DNA of 20,252 nucleotides from NCBI GenBank assembly GCA_031264885.1, contig JAISDM010000221.1, forward strand, positions 1 to 20,252. Direction: 5' to 3'. Positions 12,345 through 20,252 of the stretch are shown one piece after another. Below the pieces are notes generated by a model. It made no database searches, had not been told where the DNA came from, and saw nothing but the letters and a program-made list of their open reading frames with translations. This stretch comes from Peptococcaceae bacterium (lineage in GTDB: Bacteria; Bacillota; Peptococcia; DRI-13; UBA5745). A program made the translations under genes and the position numbers. Numbering within the stretch: position 1 is the stretch's first letter; every line of letters begins with the position of its first letter.

Positions 12345-13505
12345 GTGAAAAACGGACGCGATAAGATTATTTTGGTGGATGACAACATGGCGAATTTATC
12401 CATGGGAAAGAACATGCTGAAGATGTTTTATGAGGTGTATCCGGTTCCTTCGGCGGAGAAGCTGTTTGAGTGCCTGGCGCGGTTTATCCCGGATCTGATC
12501 CTCTTGGACATTGAGATGCCGGTTATGGACGGATACGATACGATCAAACGGCTGAAAGAGATGGAGGCTTTCGCCGACATACCGGTGATCTTCCTCACGG
12601 CGAAGAATGACGAGGGCAGCGAATTGTTAGGGCTCAATCTGGGCGCGGTGGACTATGTCTCCAAGCCGTTTTCGGCGCCGCTGTTGCTCAAACGGATCGA
12701 GACGCATCTGCTGATCGCGGCGCAGAAGAAGGCGCTGAAACTCAATAACGACGACCTCCAGGCGACGGTATTGCAAAAAACCCGGCAAGTGACCGGCTTG
12801 CAGAACGCGGTGCTGAACATTGTGGCGGAGCTGGTGGAATTCAGGGACAGCATCACGGGGGGCCATGTGTACCGCACTCAGAAGTATCTGCAATTCCTCA
12901 TTGAGCAGCTGGTCAGGGAAGACGTCTATACCGAGGAGATTTCCGGATGGGATTTGGATTTCGTCTTTAGTTCGGCGCAATTGCATGATGTGGGAAAAAT
13001 CGCCATCAGCGACGCGATTCTGAACAAACCGGGCAAATTGACGAATGAGGAATTTGAAACCATGAAAACCCACGTTCTGATTGGAGTGGACGCCATAGAG
13101 CGGATCGAGGCGACCACGGCGCAGCACGAATTCCTGCATCACGCGAAGATCATCGCCAGCACTCATCACGAGAAATGGGACGGATCCGGTTACCCCTGGG
13201 GATTGAGCGGCAAGAGCATCCCGTTGGAAGGGCGGCTCATGGCTGTGGCCGACGTGTATGACGCGCTGATCTCGGAACGTCCTTACAAGAAGGCGTTCAC
13301 CACAGACGAGGCTGAGTTCATCATGGAAGAGGGACGGGGCGTTCATTTTGATCCGGTGCTGGTGGACGTGTTTCATTCGGCCTCCGGGCGTTTCGCGAGA
13401 ATCGTGAACCAGTACCGGGAGGAGCTGGACATGATGAACAGCCTGAAGGAGGATGAGGGGATCCGTCTAAACTGCCTGACGCCGCAGCAATACGCCGCCG
13501 TATGA
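12345..13505 (+). CDS. Response regulator with HD-GYP cyclic-di-GMP phosphodiesterase domain
   Basis: Cytoplasmic two-domain protein of 386 residues, RpfG-like. The receiver (about 7-122) has acidic DD at 12-13, phospho-acceptor Asp55 (LILLDIEMP), Thr85 and Lys107. The HD-GYP domain (about 160-350) carries GGHVYRT (172-178), HDVGKI (214-219), HH at 274-275 and WDGSGYP (278-284), so the metal ligands and GYP signature are intact. The family hydrolyses cyclic-di-GMP. Translation starts at GTG 12345, preceded by AAGGAGGG. It follows the hybrid kinase by 269 bp and has no kinase of its own, so it is the likely end point of that relay. A terminator lies just after it. Confidence 0.93.
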   Translation: MKNGRDKIILVDDNMANLSMGKNMLKMFYEVYPVPSAEKLFECLARFIPDLILLDIEMPVMDGYDTIKRLKEMEAFADIPVIFLTAKNDEGSELLGLNLGAVDYVSKPFSAPLLLKRIETHLLIAAQKKALKLNNDDLQATVLQKTRQVTGLQNAVLNIVAELVEFRDSITGGHVYRTQKYLQFLIEQLVREDVYTEEISGWDLDFVFSSAQLHDVGKIAISDAILNKPGKLTNEEFETMKTHVLIGVDAIERIEATTAQHEFLHHAKIIASTHHEKWDGSGYPWGLSGKSIPLEGRLMAVADVYDALISERPYKKAFTTDEAEFIMEEGRGVHFDPVLVDVFHSASGRFARIVNQYREELDMMNSLKEDEGIRLNCLTPQQYAAV

Positions 13506-13540
13506 GAATGAAATTAAAACTCGGGCAATCGCAAGGAATG

Positions 13541-13575
13541 AGACGCGAACCGCGCAGGTTCGCGTCCCGTTTTAT
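13541..13575 (+). terminator. Intrinsic terminator after the HD-GYP gene
   Basis: A perfect 10-bp stem, GACGCGAACC (13542-13551) and GGTTCGCGTC (13557-13566), with a 5-nt loop is followed by CCGTTTTATT. The T-run is on the plus strand, so it ends the kinase/HD-GYP transcript. The convergent permease gene stops at 13607 and may share the hairpin. Confidence 0.82.
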
Positions 13576-13606
13576 TAGGCCGCCGCCCCAGACTGTCAGG
13601 AAACTG

Positions 13607-16192
13607 TCACGTCATATCATCCCGAAGCGCGTCGATGATATTTTCTTTTTTTATCTTGCCGGCGGCATACAGCATCGTAACGAACACCACAAGGAACACG
13701 CCGAGTACGCTGATTCCGACGCTGCCCCACGGGAAAGTGAAAGCGATGTCCGCCCCGCCGCTGAATAAGCCTTTGTAAATCAGCCAGGAAAGGATTCCCG
13801 CTGTTGGAAGCCCGAACAAGAGCGTCCTCACGCCATAAAAGGCGCACTCGAAGCGCATCATCTTATTGAAATCGCGGTCAGCCATCCCGACGGAGCGGAG
13901 CATGGCGAGTTCCCGCCTGCGCAGCTTGATATTCGTGGAAATCGTGTTGAACACGTTGGCCGCCGCGATCAGTGAAATCATAATGACAAAAACATAGGTG
14001 AACACATCCACAATGAATAGGATATTGCGATTCTGTTCAAGTATCGCGTACACTTTGTACAGGGTATACTCGGATGTAACCCCGGCGCCCTGAATCATCA
14101 TTTCCATTCGGGCCGCCGATTGCGAGGGATTATTGGACAGGAAGGTCAAGCCCAGTTCCGTCTGGGCGCCGGGGGCTTCAAACCGCTCTTTCAGCTGATA
14201 GGGCGCAACCACCATGAAGGCGGTCGATTCCGGCGCGGAGGATTCCCTTGGGAGCGGATCGAGCGGTATGGTATCGACAAATGTAATCTCTATGTCTTGC
14301 CCTTGCTCCGCCGGTTCCTCGCCGCCGGCTTCGGGGGTGATCCGGAAGGTCCCGGAGCGGTCCGCGAACAGATCAAACAACGCGTTTTTCCCAGCTTCTT
14401 CGTCGTATAGATTGGCTTTCGCGGCGGCGGTCATTTTCGCGTTTTCCCCGGTATACTCCGCGGCGGGCAAACCCAAGCTTTCGATAAAACGCAGATATTC
14501 GCCGTCTTCAATGAATTGTATGTCCATTGACAGATGATCTGTTTCATCCAGCGAAACATAGCCCGCAAATTCCCGGTAGCGCTCTGAAAAATCGCCTGCG
14601 CGGACTTCGCATGAATACGTCGTCATCGCTTGGTATGAGCTGTTGTAAACCCCGTCGGCGGCTTTCAGTTCACCGTAAAGCTGAAACAGCTCGTTTTCGT
14701 CCATGTCCCGCGTCACAAAACAGATGTCGTAGTCCACATCCACCACGGACATCTCCGCTATTTGTTTCAGATCCGTTCCGAACGCGCTGGCCGACACAAA
14801 CAGCGTAACGCTAAAGCAAAGCGAAAGCACAATGCCGCGATAGCGCTTCTTATTTCTCTTAAAATTCTTTAAAGCAAGCGTTCCCTCCAAGCCGTAAACG
14901 CGCTCCGTGAGTTTTGACGTTTTCACGGCTTTGGATTCGATTTTGACCTCGTTTGTCTGACGGATACTCTCCATCACGGGCGCGCCCGCGGCCTTTCGCG
15001 CCGGGATATAGGCCGAAATCAGAATGGTAACCGTGCTGACCGCCGCCGCGGCGGCAATCGCGGGAACGGACACCGACAAGGTTAATGGCACGGCGCTGTA
15101 GAGAAGATTCTCGAAATTTCGGGCGACGAGGGGAAGCACAAGCCCGATACTGCCGATGCCGGCAATGACGCCTATCGGGATGCCGGCCGCGCCGACGCAG
15201 AGTCCCTCAAACAGCACCGAGCTTCGCAGCTGCCTTGCCGTGGCGCCCACCGACGAGAGAATCCCGAACTGGCGCGTGCGTTCATTCAGAGAGATGTTGA
15301 ACGAATTATAGATCAGAAAAACCGAGCCGATCATGATCAAAGCGATCAAAACGCCGCCGATTGCGTACAGAAGCGCGTTGAACCGGTTGTCGTCCGAAAG
15401 GCCCATAAACCGCAGCACATTGTCGTTCAAGACGTAGGCCCCCGTTCCGCCCGCTTCGGCCGTGTCCCTTGCGTAAGCGTGGACTTGGCGCGGATTCGCG
15501 AGCGTGACAAATACGCTCAGGCTGCCCGTCTGATCGTTCCGGTTCGCCGGGTCTGTTGCCGTGATCAAGGTGTATCCCGGCGCCGAATATTCCTCAAAAG
15601 CGGGTCTTTGGCAGATTCCGACGACCGTGTAGGTTCTCTCGGTTCTTGGCGCAAGGGTTTCTTGCCCGGAAATGTAGGGGTCGTGCTGGCTGAGATTTTT
15701 GCCCGCTTCCGCGCGGCTTCCGACAGCAAGCGAAAGCGTGTCGCCCACCGTGAATTTAACGCCGCCGTTTGCCGCGACATGCGCCGGGACAAGAATCTCC
15801 CCGCTGTTTTCCGGCAATCTGCCGGAAATGAGGTTTATGGGCAAGGCGTCAAAGGTCTCCTCGCCGAATCCGGCTATAAAAAGATAGGGCTTGTCGGGGT
15901 TTTGCCCGCCTTCAAGCGCCGCGTAGCCGATATTTTCAAACGCCGCGGCGCTTGCGGCTTCACCGTCGTGGATTCGTTCCTGTACGAAAGCGGCGTCAAC
16001 ATCCAAAAATCCCACGTGCCAGCCGCCGTATTTCTGCGCGGCGCCATGGACCATATAGCTTTGCAGGGAAACGGCAAAGGCGGCGACCGCCGTAATCATG
16101 GCGGCGGACAGGATCACGCCGACTACCGTCACAATGGTTCGCGCGCGGCTTTTTTTCATGCTTTGCAGGGTGATTTTATAAAAAATATTCAT
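13607..16192 (-). CDS. ABC transporter permease, FtsX/MacB type
   Basis: Integral membrane protein of 861 residues. The first helix (about 20-42) is followed by a large extracytoplasmic domain (about 45-265). A first FtsX-type block comes next, with several helices and the cytoplasmic loop NISLNERTRQFGILSSVGAT (about 295-314). A second large outer domain follows (about 460-725), then a second FtsX block with IKLRRRELAMLRSVGM and final helices. This two-block plan is that of permeases exporting or sensing antimicrobial peptides or lipopeptides; the substrate cannot be told. It overlaps the ATPase gene by 4 bp (ATGA), so the pair is one transporter. Longer than BceB-type permeases, which run around 650 residues. 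Confidence 0.9.
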   Translation of the reverse strand: MNIFYKITLQSMKKSRARTIVTVVGVILSAAMITAVAAFAVSLQSYMVHGAAQKYGGWHVGFLDVDAAFVQERIHDGEAASAAAFENIGYAALEGGQNPDKPYLFIAGFGEETFDALPINLISGRLPENSGEILVPAHVAANGGVKFTVGDTLSLAVGSRAEAGKNLSQHDPYISGQETLAPRTERTYTVVGICQRPAFEEYSAPGYTLITATDPANRNDQTGSLSVFVTLANPRQVHAYARDTAEAGGTGAYVLNDNVLRFMGLSDDNRFNALLYAIGGVLIALIMIGSVFLIYNSFNISLNERTRQFGILSSVGATARQLRSSVLFEGLCVGAAGIPIGVIAGIGSIGLVLPLVARNFENLLYSAVPLTLSVSVPAIAAAAAVSTVTILISAYIPARKAAGAPVMESIRQTNEVKIESKAVKTSKLTERVYGLEGTLALKNFKRNKKRYRGIVLSLCFSVTLFVSASAFGTDLKQIAEMSVVDVDYDICFVTRDMDENELFQLYGELKAADGVYNSSYQAMTTYSCEVRAGDFSERYREFAGYVSLDETDHLSMDIQFIEDGEYLRFIESLGLPAAEYTGENAKMTAAAKANLYDEEAGKNALFDLFADRSGTFRITPEAGGEEPAEQGQDIEITFVDTIPLDPLPRESSAPESTAFMVVAPYQLKERFEAPGAQTELGLTFLSNNPSQSAARMEMMIQGAGVTSEYTLYKVYAILEQNRNILFIVDVFTYVFVIMISLIAAANVFNTISTNIKLRRRELAMLRSVGMADRDFNKMMRFECAFYGVRTLLFGLPTAGILSWLIYKGLFSGGADIAFTFPWGSVGISVLGVFLVVFVTMLYAAGKIKKENIIDALRDDMT

Positions 16193-16875
16193 GCCCGCGC
16201 CATCCTCTCGTCCCGCGTCACTTTGCCGTCCGATATGCCGACAATGCGGTCTGCCTGCAGGGCGATGTTTTCGTCATGGGTGACGAGGATCAGCGTCTGC
16301 CCGTATTTTTTGTTGCTTAATTTCAACAGATGGATGATTTCCTGCCCGTTTCGGCTGTCCAAACTGCCCGTGGGCTCGTCGGCAAGACAGACCTGCGGGG
16401 CGTTCATCAAGGCGCGTCCCACGGAGACGCGCTGTTGCTGGCCGCCCGAGAGCTGATTGGGCAAATGGGTTCTGCGGTCTTGCAGACCCAGCAGTTCCAG
16501 CAAGTCGTTCAGCCGTTCCTCGTTGACCTTCCGCTTGTCCATCAGTATGGGCAGGGTGATATTTTCCACCACGTTCAGCGTGGGGATGAGGTTGTGAAAC
16601 TGGTAGATCAGTCCGACCTGCCGTCTGCGAAAAACGGCGAGTTTTTCACTGTTTTGGGCATATACGTCCTGCCCGTTCAGATAGACCTTGCCGCCGGTCG
16701 GCGCGTCCACGCCGCCGATGATGTGGAGCAATGTGGATTTGCCGGAACCGGATGAGCCGATGATCGCGGTAAACGTCCCTTTTTCGACGGTAAGCGAAAC
16801 ACCGTCAAGGGCGGCGACCCGGTTTTCGCCCTTGCCGTAGACCTTGGATAGATTCTCGATTTTTAACAACTCCAT
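16189..16875 (-). CDS. ABC transporter ATP-binding protein (MacB/BceA/LolD type)
   Basis: Cytoplasmic ATPase of 228 residues, normal length. Walker A GSSGSGKST lies at 40-48, the Q-loop at Tyr91-Gln92, signature LSGGQQQR at 142-149, Walker B VCLADEPTG at 162-170, and the switch histidine in VTHDE (His200). The sequence type is that of the subfamily partnered with FtsX-like permeases. ATG 16875 has AAGGAGG eight bases upstream. It follows the sensor kinase gene by 84 bp and couples to the permease through an ATGA overlap. Confidence 0.95.
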   Translation of the reverse strand: MELLKIENLSKVYGKGENRVAALDGVSLTVEKGTFTAIIGSSGSGKSTLLHIIGGVDAPTGGKVYLNGQDVYAQNSEKLAVFRRRQVGLIYQFHNLIPTLNVVENITLPILMDKRKVNEERLNDLLELLGLQDRRTHLPNQLSGGQQQRVSVGRALMNAPQVCLADEPTGSLDSRNGQEIIHLLKLSNKKYGQTLILVTHDENIALQADRIVGISDGKVTRDERMARA

Positions 16876-16959
16876 TATATGAGCCTCCTTCTTCCCGCGG
16901 TTTATTCATATAATAGAGCTTTCAACTGACATCTCTGTGACTTTAAGATGAGAGATCCG
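16876..16959 (-). promoter_or_regulatory. Spacer with possible operator between kinase and transporter genes
   Basis: This 84-bp gap is the only one inside the four-gene unit. On the minus strand it contains the inverted pair GTGAC and GTCAC, about 17 nt apart, just after the kinase stop, and further on a TATTATATGAA stretch that could serve as a -10. Regulators of this kind often drive the transporter genes from a second promoter here. I found no convincing -35 box, so this is a weak call. Confidence 0.25.
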
Positions 16960-17949
16960 TCACTTTGGAAAACGAATGGCAAATACCGCGCCGCCACGCG
17001 GATGGTTTTTTGCGGCAATGGTCCCGCCCTGCCGCGCGATGATCATCTTGCAGAGAGCGAGTCCAATCCCGTATCCCGTCTCGTTTGCGCTTTTCCCGCG
17101 ATAAAAACGGTCAAACAGGCGGGATAAATCTTCTTTTTCCAAGCCCGCCCCGTTGTCATGGATGGAAACCTCGGTGAACAGCGGGTTGTCCACGCAAACA
17201 ATCTCGATCTTCCCGTTCTCGCCCGCGCTTTCCACGCAATTTTTGAGGATGTTTTGGATCGCTTCCGATAGCCAGCCCGGATCGCCCTGGATCACGGCCC
17301 CTTCCGGCGCGTCGATCCGCGCGTCGATCCCGCGCAGTTCCATCGGGATCAGGAAAGGGCGAAGCGCGGCGCGTACAAGGGCGTTCACATCTATCCGCTC
17401 GCTTTGGAACACCACAACGCCCGCATCCAAACGGGATAATTTCAACAGGGAAGTTATCAGCCAATCCATCCGTACAAGCAATGCCTCTGTTTCCCGCACA
17501 AACGCTTTTCGCTCGTTTTCATCGGGGCTGTTCGCGAGCAGGGACAGAATGAGATTCGCGGATGTGAGCGGGGTGCGGAGCTGGTGGGCTATGTCGGCCA
17601 GCGAATCGGCAAGACGCGCTTTTTCTTTTTTCAGCGCGTCGTTTTGCTCCCGGATACGCAAGGTCATTTTTGTTATCTCGCTGTGCAAAATGGAAAGTTC
17701 GCCCTCGTCCGATTCGTCAATATACAGCCGGTCGGCGTTATGAAGCACGAGGTCGATTTGATGTGAAACCCGCGCGATGCTCTTGTACCGGGCCTGGGTA
17801 AACGCGAAAAACGCCGCGCCAAAGGCGGCGGCGGAAGCGATCATAAGGATTCCGGCCGCCATATTGATCACAAATCCGAGCGTTCCGGCGACGGCGGCCA
17901 TTAAGGCAAGCAAACCGGCAAACCGCCGAAACTCCCTATTCCGAAGCAT
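16960..17949 (-). CDS. Sensor histidine kinase with almost no extracytoplasmic domain
   Basis: Membrane kinase of 329 residues. Two helices (about 10-27 and 31-50) are joined by only a few residues, so there is no outer sensor domain. The core has H-box DIAHQLRTPLTS with His122, N-box QNILKNCVE (Asn237), DNGAG (265-269) and GYGIGLAL (292-299), all intact. This is the form of intramembrane-sensing kinases that take their signal from a partner ABC transporter, and the transporter is encoded next to it. The gene overlaps the regulator gene by 14 bp. Its partner is the OmpR-type regulator. Confidence 0.92.
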   Translation of the reverse strand: MLRNREFRRFAGLLALMAAVAGTLGFVINMAAGILMIASAAAFGAAFFAFTQARYKSIARVSHQIDLVLHNADRLYIDESDEGELSILHSEITKMTLRIREQNDALKKEKARLADSLADIAHQLRTPLTSANLILSLLANSPDENERKAFVRETEALLVRMDWLITSLLKLSRLDAGVVVFQSERIDVNALVRAALRPFLIPMELRGIDARIDAPEGAVIQGDPGWLSEAIQNILKNCVESAGENGKIEIVCVDNPLFTEVSIHDNGAGLEKEDLSRLFDRFYRGKSANETGYGIGLALCKMIIARQGGTIAAKNHPRGGAVFAIRFPK

Positions 17950-18622
17950 GCCCGCCCCCCAATCTGTACCCCGTCCCGCGAACGGTCAGAATGATTTGCG
18001 GGTTTGCGGGGTCGTCCTCTATCTTCTCCCGCAGGCGTTTGATGTACACGGTCAGCGTATTGTCATTGACAAACTCGCCCGCCGCGTCCCACAATTCGTC
18101 AAGCAGCCGGCTCCGCGTGACAATACTGTGGGGATTGCCGATGAACACCAACAGCAAGCGGTATTCCAAAGCCGAAAGAAAAACCTCGCCGCCGTTTTTT
18201 TTCACAACGCCGCTTGCCGTATCGACATGAAGCCCGCGGATTTCAAAAGCAGGTCCGGAACATCCGTTTTTTCGCAGGGCGGTTCTGATTCGCGCAATCA
18301 ACTCGCGCGGGCGGAAGGGCTTGGTGATATAGTCGTCGGCGCCCATGTTGAGCCCGGTGACGACGCTCGCCTCATCACCGGATGCCGTCAGAAAGATAAC
18401 GGGAATATTCTGCGTTTCTTTGATTTCCGTGCAAACCGTAAAGCCATTTCCGTCAGGCAAGGAAATATCTACAAGCGCCAAGTCGAATTTATTCCCGGCA
18501 ATCATGGCAAAAGCCTCATCCCGCGTAGGGACGCGGGTGACCGTAAATCCCTCCGCGCGGAGCAAAAGCGCAAGGTTTCTGGCGATTGCCTGATCGTCCT
18601 CAACCAAAAATATCCGCGGCAT
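17936..18622 (-). CDS. OmpR/PhoB-family response regulator
   Basis: DNA-binding regulator of 228 residues. The receiver domain (about 3-115) has acidic E8-D9-D10, phospho-acceptor Asp52 (LALVDISLPDG), Thr79 and Lys101. The C-terminal winged helix (about 130-222) has the typical YRLLLVFIGNPHSIVTRSRL, then NTLTVYIKRLREKIEDDP and ILTVRGTGYRL. ATG 18622 has GAGGAGGG seven bases upstream. First gene of the leftward four-gene unit, it probably receives phosphate from the overlapping kinase and activates the transporter genes and its own operon. Confidence 0.95.
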   Translation of the reverse strand: MPRIFLVEDDQAIARNLALLLRAEGFTVTRVPTRDEAFAMIAGNKFDLALVDISLPDGNGFTVCTEIKETQNIPVIFLTASGDEASVVTGLNMGADDYITKPFRPRELIARIRTALRKNGCSGPAFEIRGLHVDTASGVVKKNGGEVFLSALEYRLLLVFIGNPHSIVTRSRLLDELWDAAGEFVNDNTLTVYIKRLREKIEDDPANPQIILTVRGTGYRLGGGHASE

Positions 18623-18718
18623 CAGTCAGCCCTCCTCTTTAAACGCCCGCGGCCGCCATCCGCGCGCGCACCTTTTCCCCTCTTGCCTCCGTATCGCCAT
18701 CCCCCGGCTACACACATA

Positions 18719-18767
18719 AAGCCCAAAGGAGACGCCGCAAAGGAGATGTCGTCCCGGCGGGCTTTAT
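18719..18767 (+). terminator. Hairpin with plus-strand T-rich tail (possible terminator)
   Basis: The arms AAAGCCC (18719-18725) and GGGCTTT (18759-18765) pair across a 33-nt interior. TATTTTAT follows on the plus strand. No plus-strand gene lies before it. On the minus strand the same hairpin would fall at the start of the regulator-kinase leader, so it may instead be a leader structure or a barrier to transcription from outside. Confidence 0.4.
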
Positions 18768-18794
18768 TTTATGCCCGTTTCGCTTTCAAAGCAA
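18766..18794 (-). promoter_or_regulatory. Candidate sigma-A promoter of the regulator/kinase/ABC unit
   Basis: On the minus strand TTGCTT (18794-18789) and TAAAAT (18771-18766) lie 17 nt apart. Transcription would begin near 18759, giving a leader of about 135 nt that opens with the hairpin at 18719-18767. Confidence 0.45.
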
Positions 18795-18833
18795 GCATAA
18801 AAATAAAATTTGCCTATTGATAATCAACCGCAG

Positions 18834-18884
18834 CAAAACCATTGAGGAACGGGCCTTTTACGTGCTGTAGCCTATATGGTTTTG
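18834..18884. repeat. 9-bp perfect inverted repeat after the Rpn gene
   Basis: CAAAACCAT (18834-18842) and ATGGTTTTG (18876-18884) flank 33 nt. No strong T-run follows on the minus strand, so a terminator role for the Rpn-type gene (stop at 18936) is uncertain. Nothing else is visible in 18795-18935. Confidence 0.35.
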
Positions 18885-18935
18885 ATCGGTTCCGGATTAC
18901 TCTTTGTTTCGCACGCTTCTTGGAATTAGCCAAGG

Positions 18936-20006
18936 TTAATGAGCGTCACGCAGCGTTTCAATGGGAATGTTCAATATTTCCGCGATTTCCTCATCAGACA
19001 TGTTTTTCTGTCTCATTTTGCGAGCAGCTTCCATTTCTCTGGCCTGAACTTTTTCACGTTCTGCCTGAGCTTCCATTTCTCTGACCTGAACTTTTTTGCG
19101 CTCTTCTAAAATTTCCTTATCTTTGGCCCGCATTATTTTCTGCATCTCTTTTTCGGTCTTTTCCCGTTCCAGCCGCCTCGTTTCCTGCACATCATAAGGC
19201 TCCAATAATGTAAACATCTCCTGGATCCTCCTCTCATATATCTTTTCCGTCACAGTGTCTATTTCCTGTTTTGGCACATGAATTTTTGTCAACAATACCG
19301 TAATGACATCCGCGAGCAACTTTTTCAAATGCTCCGGAATATTGAGCGCCAGCCGTTCCACGTAATCCTGCGGCAATTGGCTCAATAGGCTCATTTCTTC
19401 CGGTTTCCGGATCTTGTCGATCAACATAATCAATGACAGCATATCCCCGAAACGTATTAGGTCCTCTTTGTCGTATCGGTTCAGCGCCACCAATTCATAC
19501 TCGAATTTGGGAATGTATTTGGCGAATACACCGGCCATCTCCGTTTTATCCAGGAAATTGACCTCAGCGCTCCATTGCTCGGGCCCATCATAGAATATGA
19601 TGGGCAAAACAGGCGGAAACTTGAAATCCTTCGTATAGGTGATCTTGGTTTTGCTCTTTTTGCCCTTTTTATCCTTATTGACCTCTTTTTCATAATCCAG
19701 CAAAACCATTGCAATATATTGCAACATTTTAAAACTGGCCCGAAAATTAACTTGTGATTCATGTTCAAAGACGGCAATCACAAACAAAGGCACATCGCTT
19801 TTGAGGTGGATTCGTTTCACGGTGTCCGAATCCTTGTTGTCCTGAAACAAGGGCAAAAACCGTTCCGTCATATCTTCTATATCGTCCGGGCTTACCTCTT
19901 TTAAGAGCTCAATCGGGACAAAGTCTCTCAAAAACTCAACAAAAAGATCCGGTTCATTCATGATCTGCTTCCAACTATTATCTTTTGCGTTTCGAATCGC
20001 GGACAA
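18936..20006 (-). CDS. Rpn-family recombination-promoting nuclease / transposase-like PD-(D/E)XK protein
   Basis: Protein of 356 residues. The N-terminal nuclease-like part has DNSWKQIMNEPDLFVEFLRD (9-28) and VIAVFEHESQ followed by FKMLQYIAMVLLDYEKE, matching the Rpn/PF04754 pattern in which EHQS and the following RLLRY helix are typical. The C-terminal third (about 275-335) is a charged coiled coil with a 14-residue tandem repeat (ERKKVQVREMEAQA, EREKVQAREMEAAR). It ends in the family tail NMSDEEIAEILNIPIETLRD. The start is uncertain: no ATG precedes the conserved region, so TTG 20006 is used, with AAGG 11 nt upstream. A good promoter lies 43 bp further up. Family members cut DNA and stimulate RecA-independent recombination; they are often multicopy and mobile. 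Confidence 0.82.
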   Translation of the reverse strand: MSAIRNAKDNSWKQIMNEPDLFVEFLRDFVPIELLKEVSPDDIEDMTERFLPLFQDNKDSDTVKRIHLKSDVPLFVIAVFEHESQVNFRASFKMLQYIAMVLLDYEKEVNKDKKGKKSKTKITYTKDFKFPPVLPIIFYDGPEQWSAEVNFLDKTEMAGVFAKYIPKFEYELVALNRYDKEDLIRFGDMLSLIMLIDKIRKPEEMSLLSQLPQDYVERLALNIPEHLKKLLADVITVLLTKIHVPKQEIDTVTEKIYERRIQEMFTLLEPYDVQETRRLEREKTEKEMQKIMRAKDKEILEERKKVQVREMEAQAEREKVQAREMEAARKMRQKNMSDEEIAEILNIPIETLRDAH

Positions 20007-20048
20007 ATCAACACCAGCCTTACGGTTTAATCAGATTCCTGCGGTCAA

Positions 20049-20078
20049 ATTATATCATAGAGATCGTCTCGGGTTCAA
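20049..20078 (-). promoter_or_regulatory. Sigma-A promoter of the Rpn-type gene
   Basis: On the minus strand TTGAAC (20078-20073) and a perfect TATAAT (20054-20049) are 18 nt apart, giving a leader of about 35 nt before the TTG at 20006. It supports that start because few alternatives remain. Confidence 0.65.
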
Positions 20079-20138
20079 CTGCTATTATCGAGTTTTTCTG
20101 TCAAGTCATATCATCCCGATCAATAGTTATTTAATTTA

Positions 20139-20252
20139 GGACTCGTTAAACAATAATCTGCGATTTTTCACTTGCCCTTTCGCCGCCGGACTGCGTTGTC
20201 GTCAGTCGCCATACCACTGCGGGTATGCCTCCTTCCTCCGCCTTGTCCGACG
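20139..20252. mobile_element. MITE-like element (copy 2, cut by window end, inverted)
   Basis: Read on the minus strand, 20252-20191 is the same core as 1910-1970. The left part (CGTCGGACAAGGCGGAGGAA then GGAGG) and the right part (GCGACTGACGACAACGCAG) differ from copy 1 at one position outside the hairpin. The hairpin is CATACC-CGCAGT-GGTATG instead of CGTAGC-CGGTA-GCTACG. The outer end, GGACTCGTTAAAC near 20139, resembles GGTGTCATCTAAAAC of copy 1. The other end lies outside the window. No coding capacity. Confidence 0.72.

Overview
The window reads as chromosomal DNA of a fairly GC-rich Firmicute, most likely a Clostridia-type anaerobe. The grounds are a lysine riboswitch in front of dapA, TTGACA/TATAAT-type promoters, strong AGGAGG ribosome binding sites, a BceRS/BceAB-like two-component/ABC unit, MalT-like LuxR regulators and an Rpn-family nuclease. 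The taxonomic placement is inference; no rRNA or marker gene is present.

Region 1 (1-3683, all leftward) is aspartate-family amino acid biosynthesis. A promoter and lysine riboswitch lead into dapA. dapB lies further downstream, then a short leader ORF (MSHQFMNNVNTTTTMTS) with attenuator-like hairpins and a terminator. This leads to a gene whose start codon is at position 7 and which is otherwise outside the window; a threonine-controlled gene is predicted there. dapA and dapB have been pushed apart by about 1.1 kb of foreign DNA. That DNA is flanked by a 145-bp near-perfect duplication of the dapA 3' end and holds a YhcG-type nuclease gene with its middle deleted, a MITE-like element and a long inverted repeat inside a 22-bp direct repeat.

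Region 2 (3684-13575) is regulatory. Two tandem, translationally coupled MalT-like LuxR/STAND ATPase regulators (about 850 aa each) run leftward. A hybrid histidine kinase with its own receiver and Hpt domains runs divergently rightward, followed by a receiver/HD-GYP protein, so the cluster probably forms a phosphorelay that controls cyclic-di-GMP breakdown. The divergent spacer holds a 33-bp minisatellite.

Region 3 (13607-18794, leftward) is a four-gene unit: OmpR-family regulator, sensor kinase with almost no extracytoplasmic part, ABC ATPase and a large FtsX-type permease. This is the layout of peptide-sensing or peptide-detoxifying modules.

Region 4 (18795-20252) holds an Rpn-family PD-(D/E)XK nuclease/transposase-like gene and, at the very edge, a second copy of the MITE-like element. 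Its central hairpin differs from the first copy by compensatory base-pair changes.
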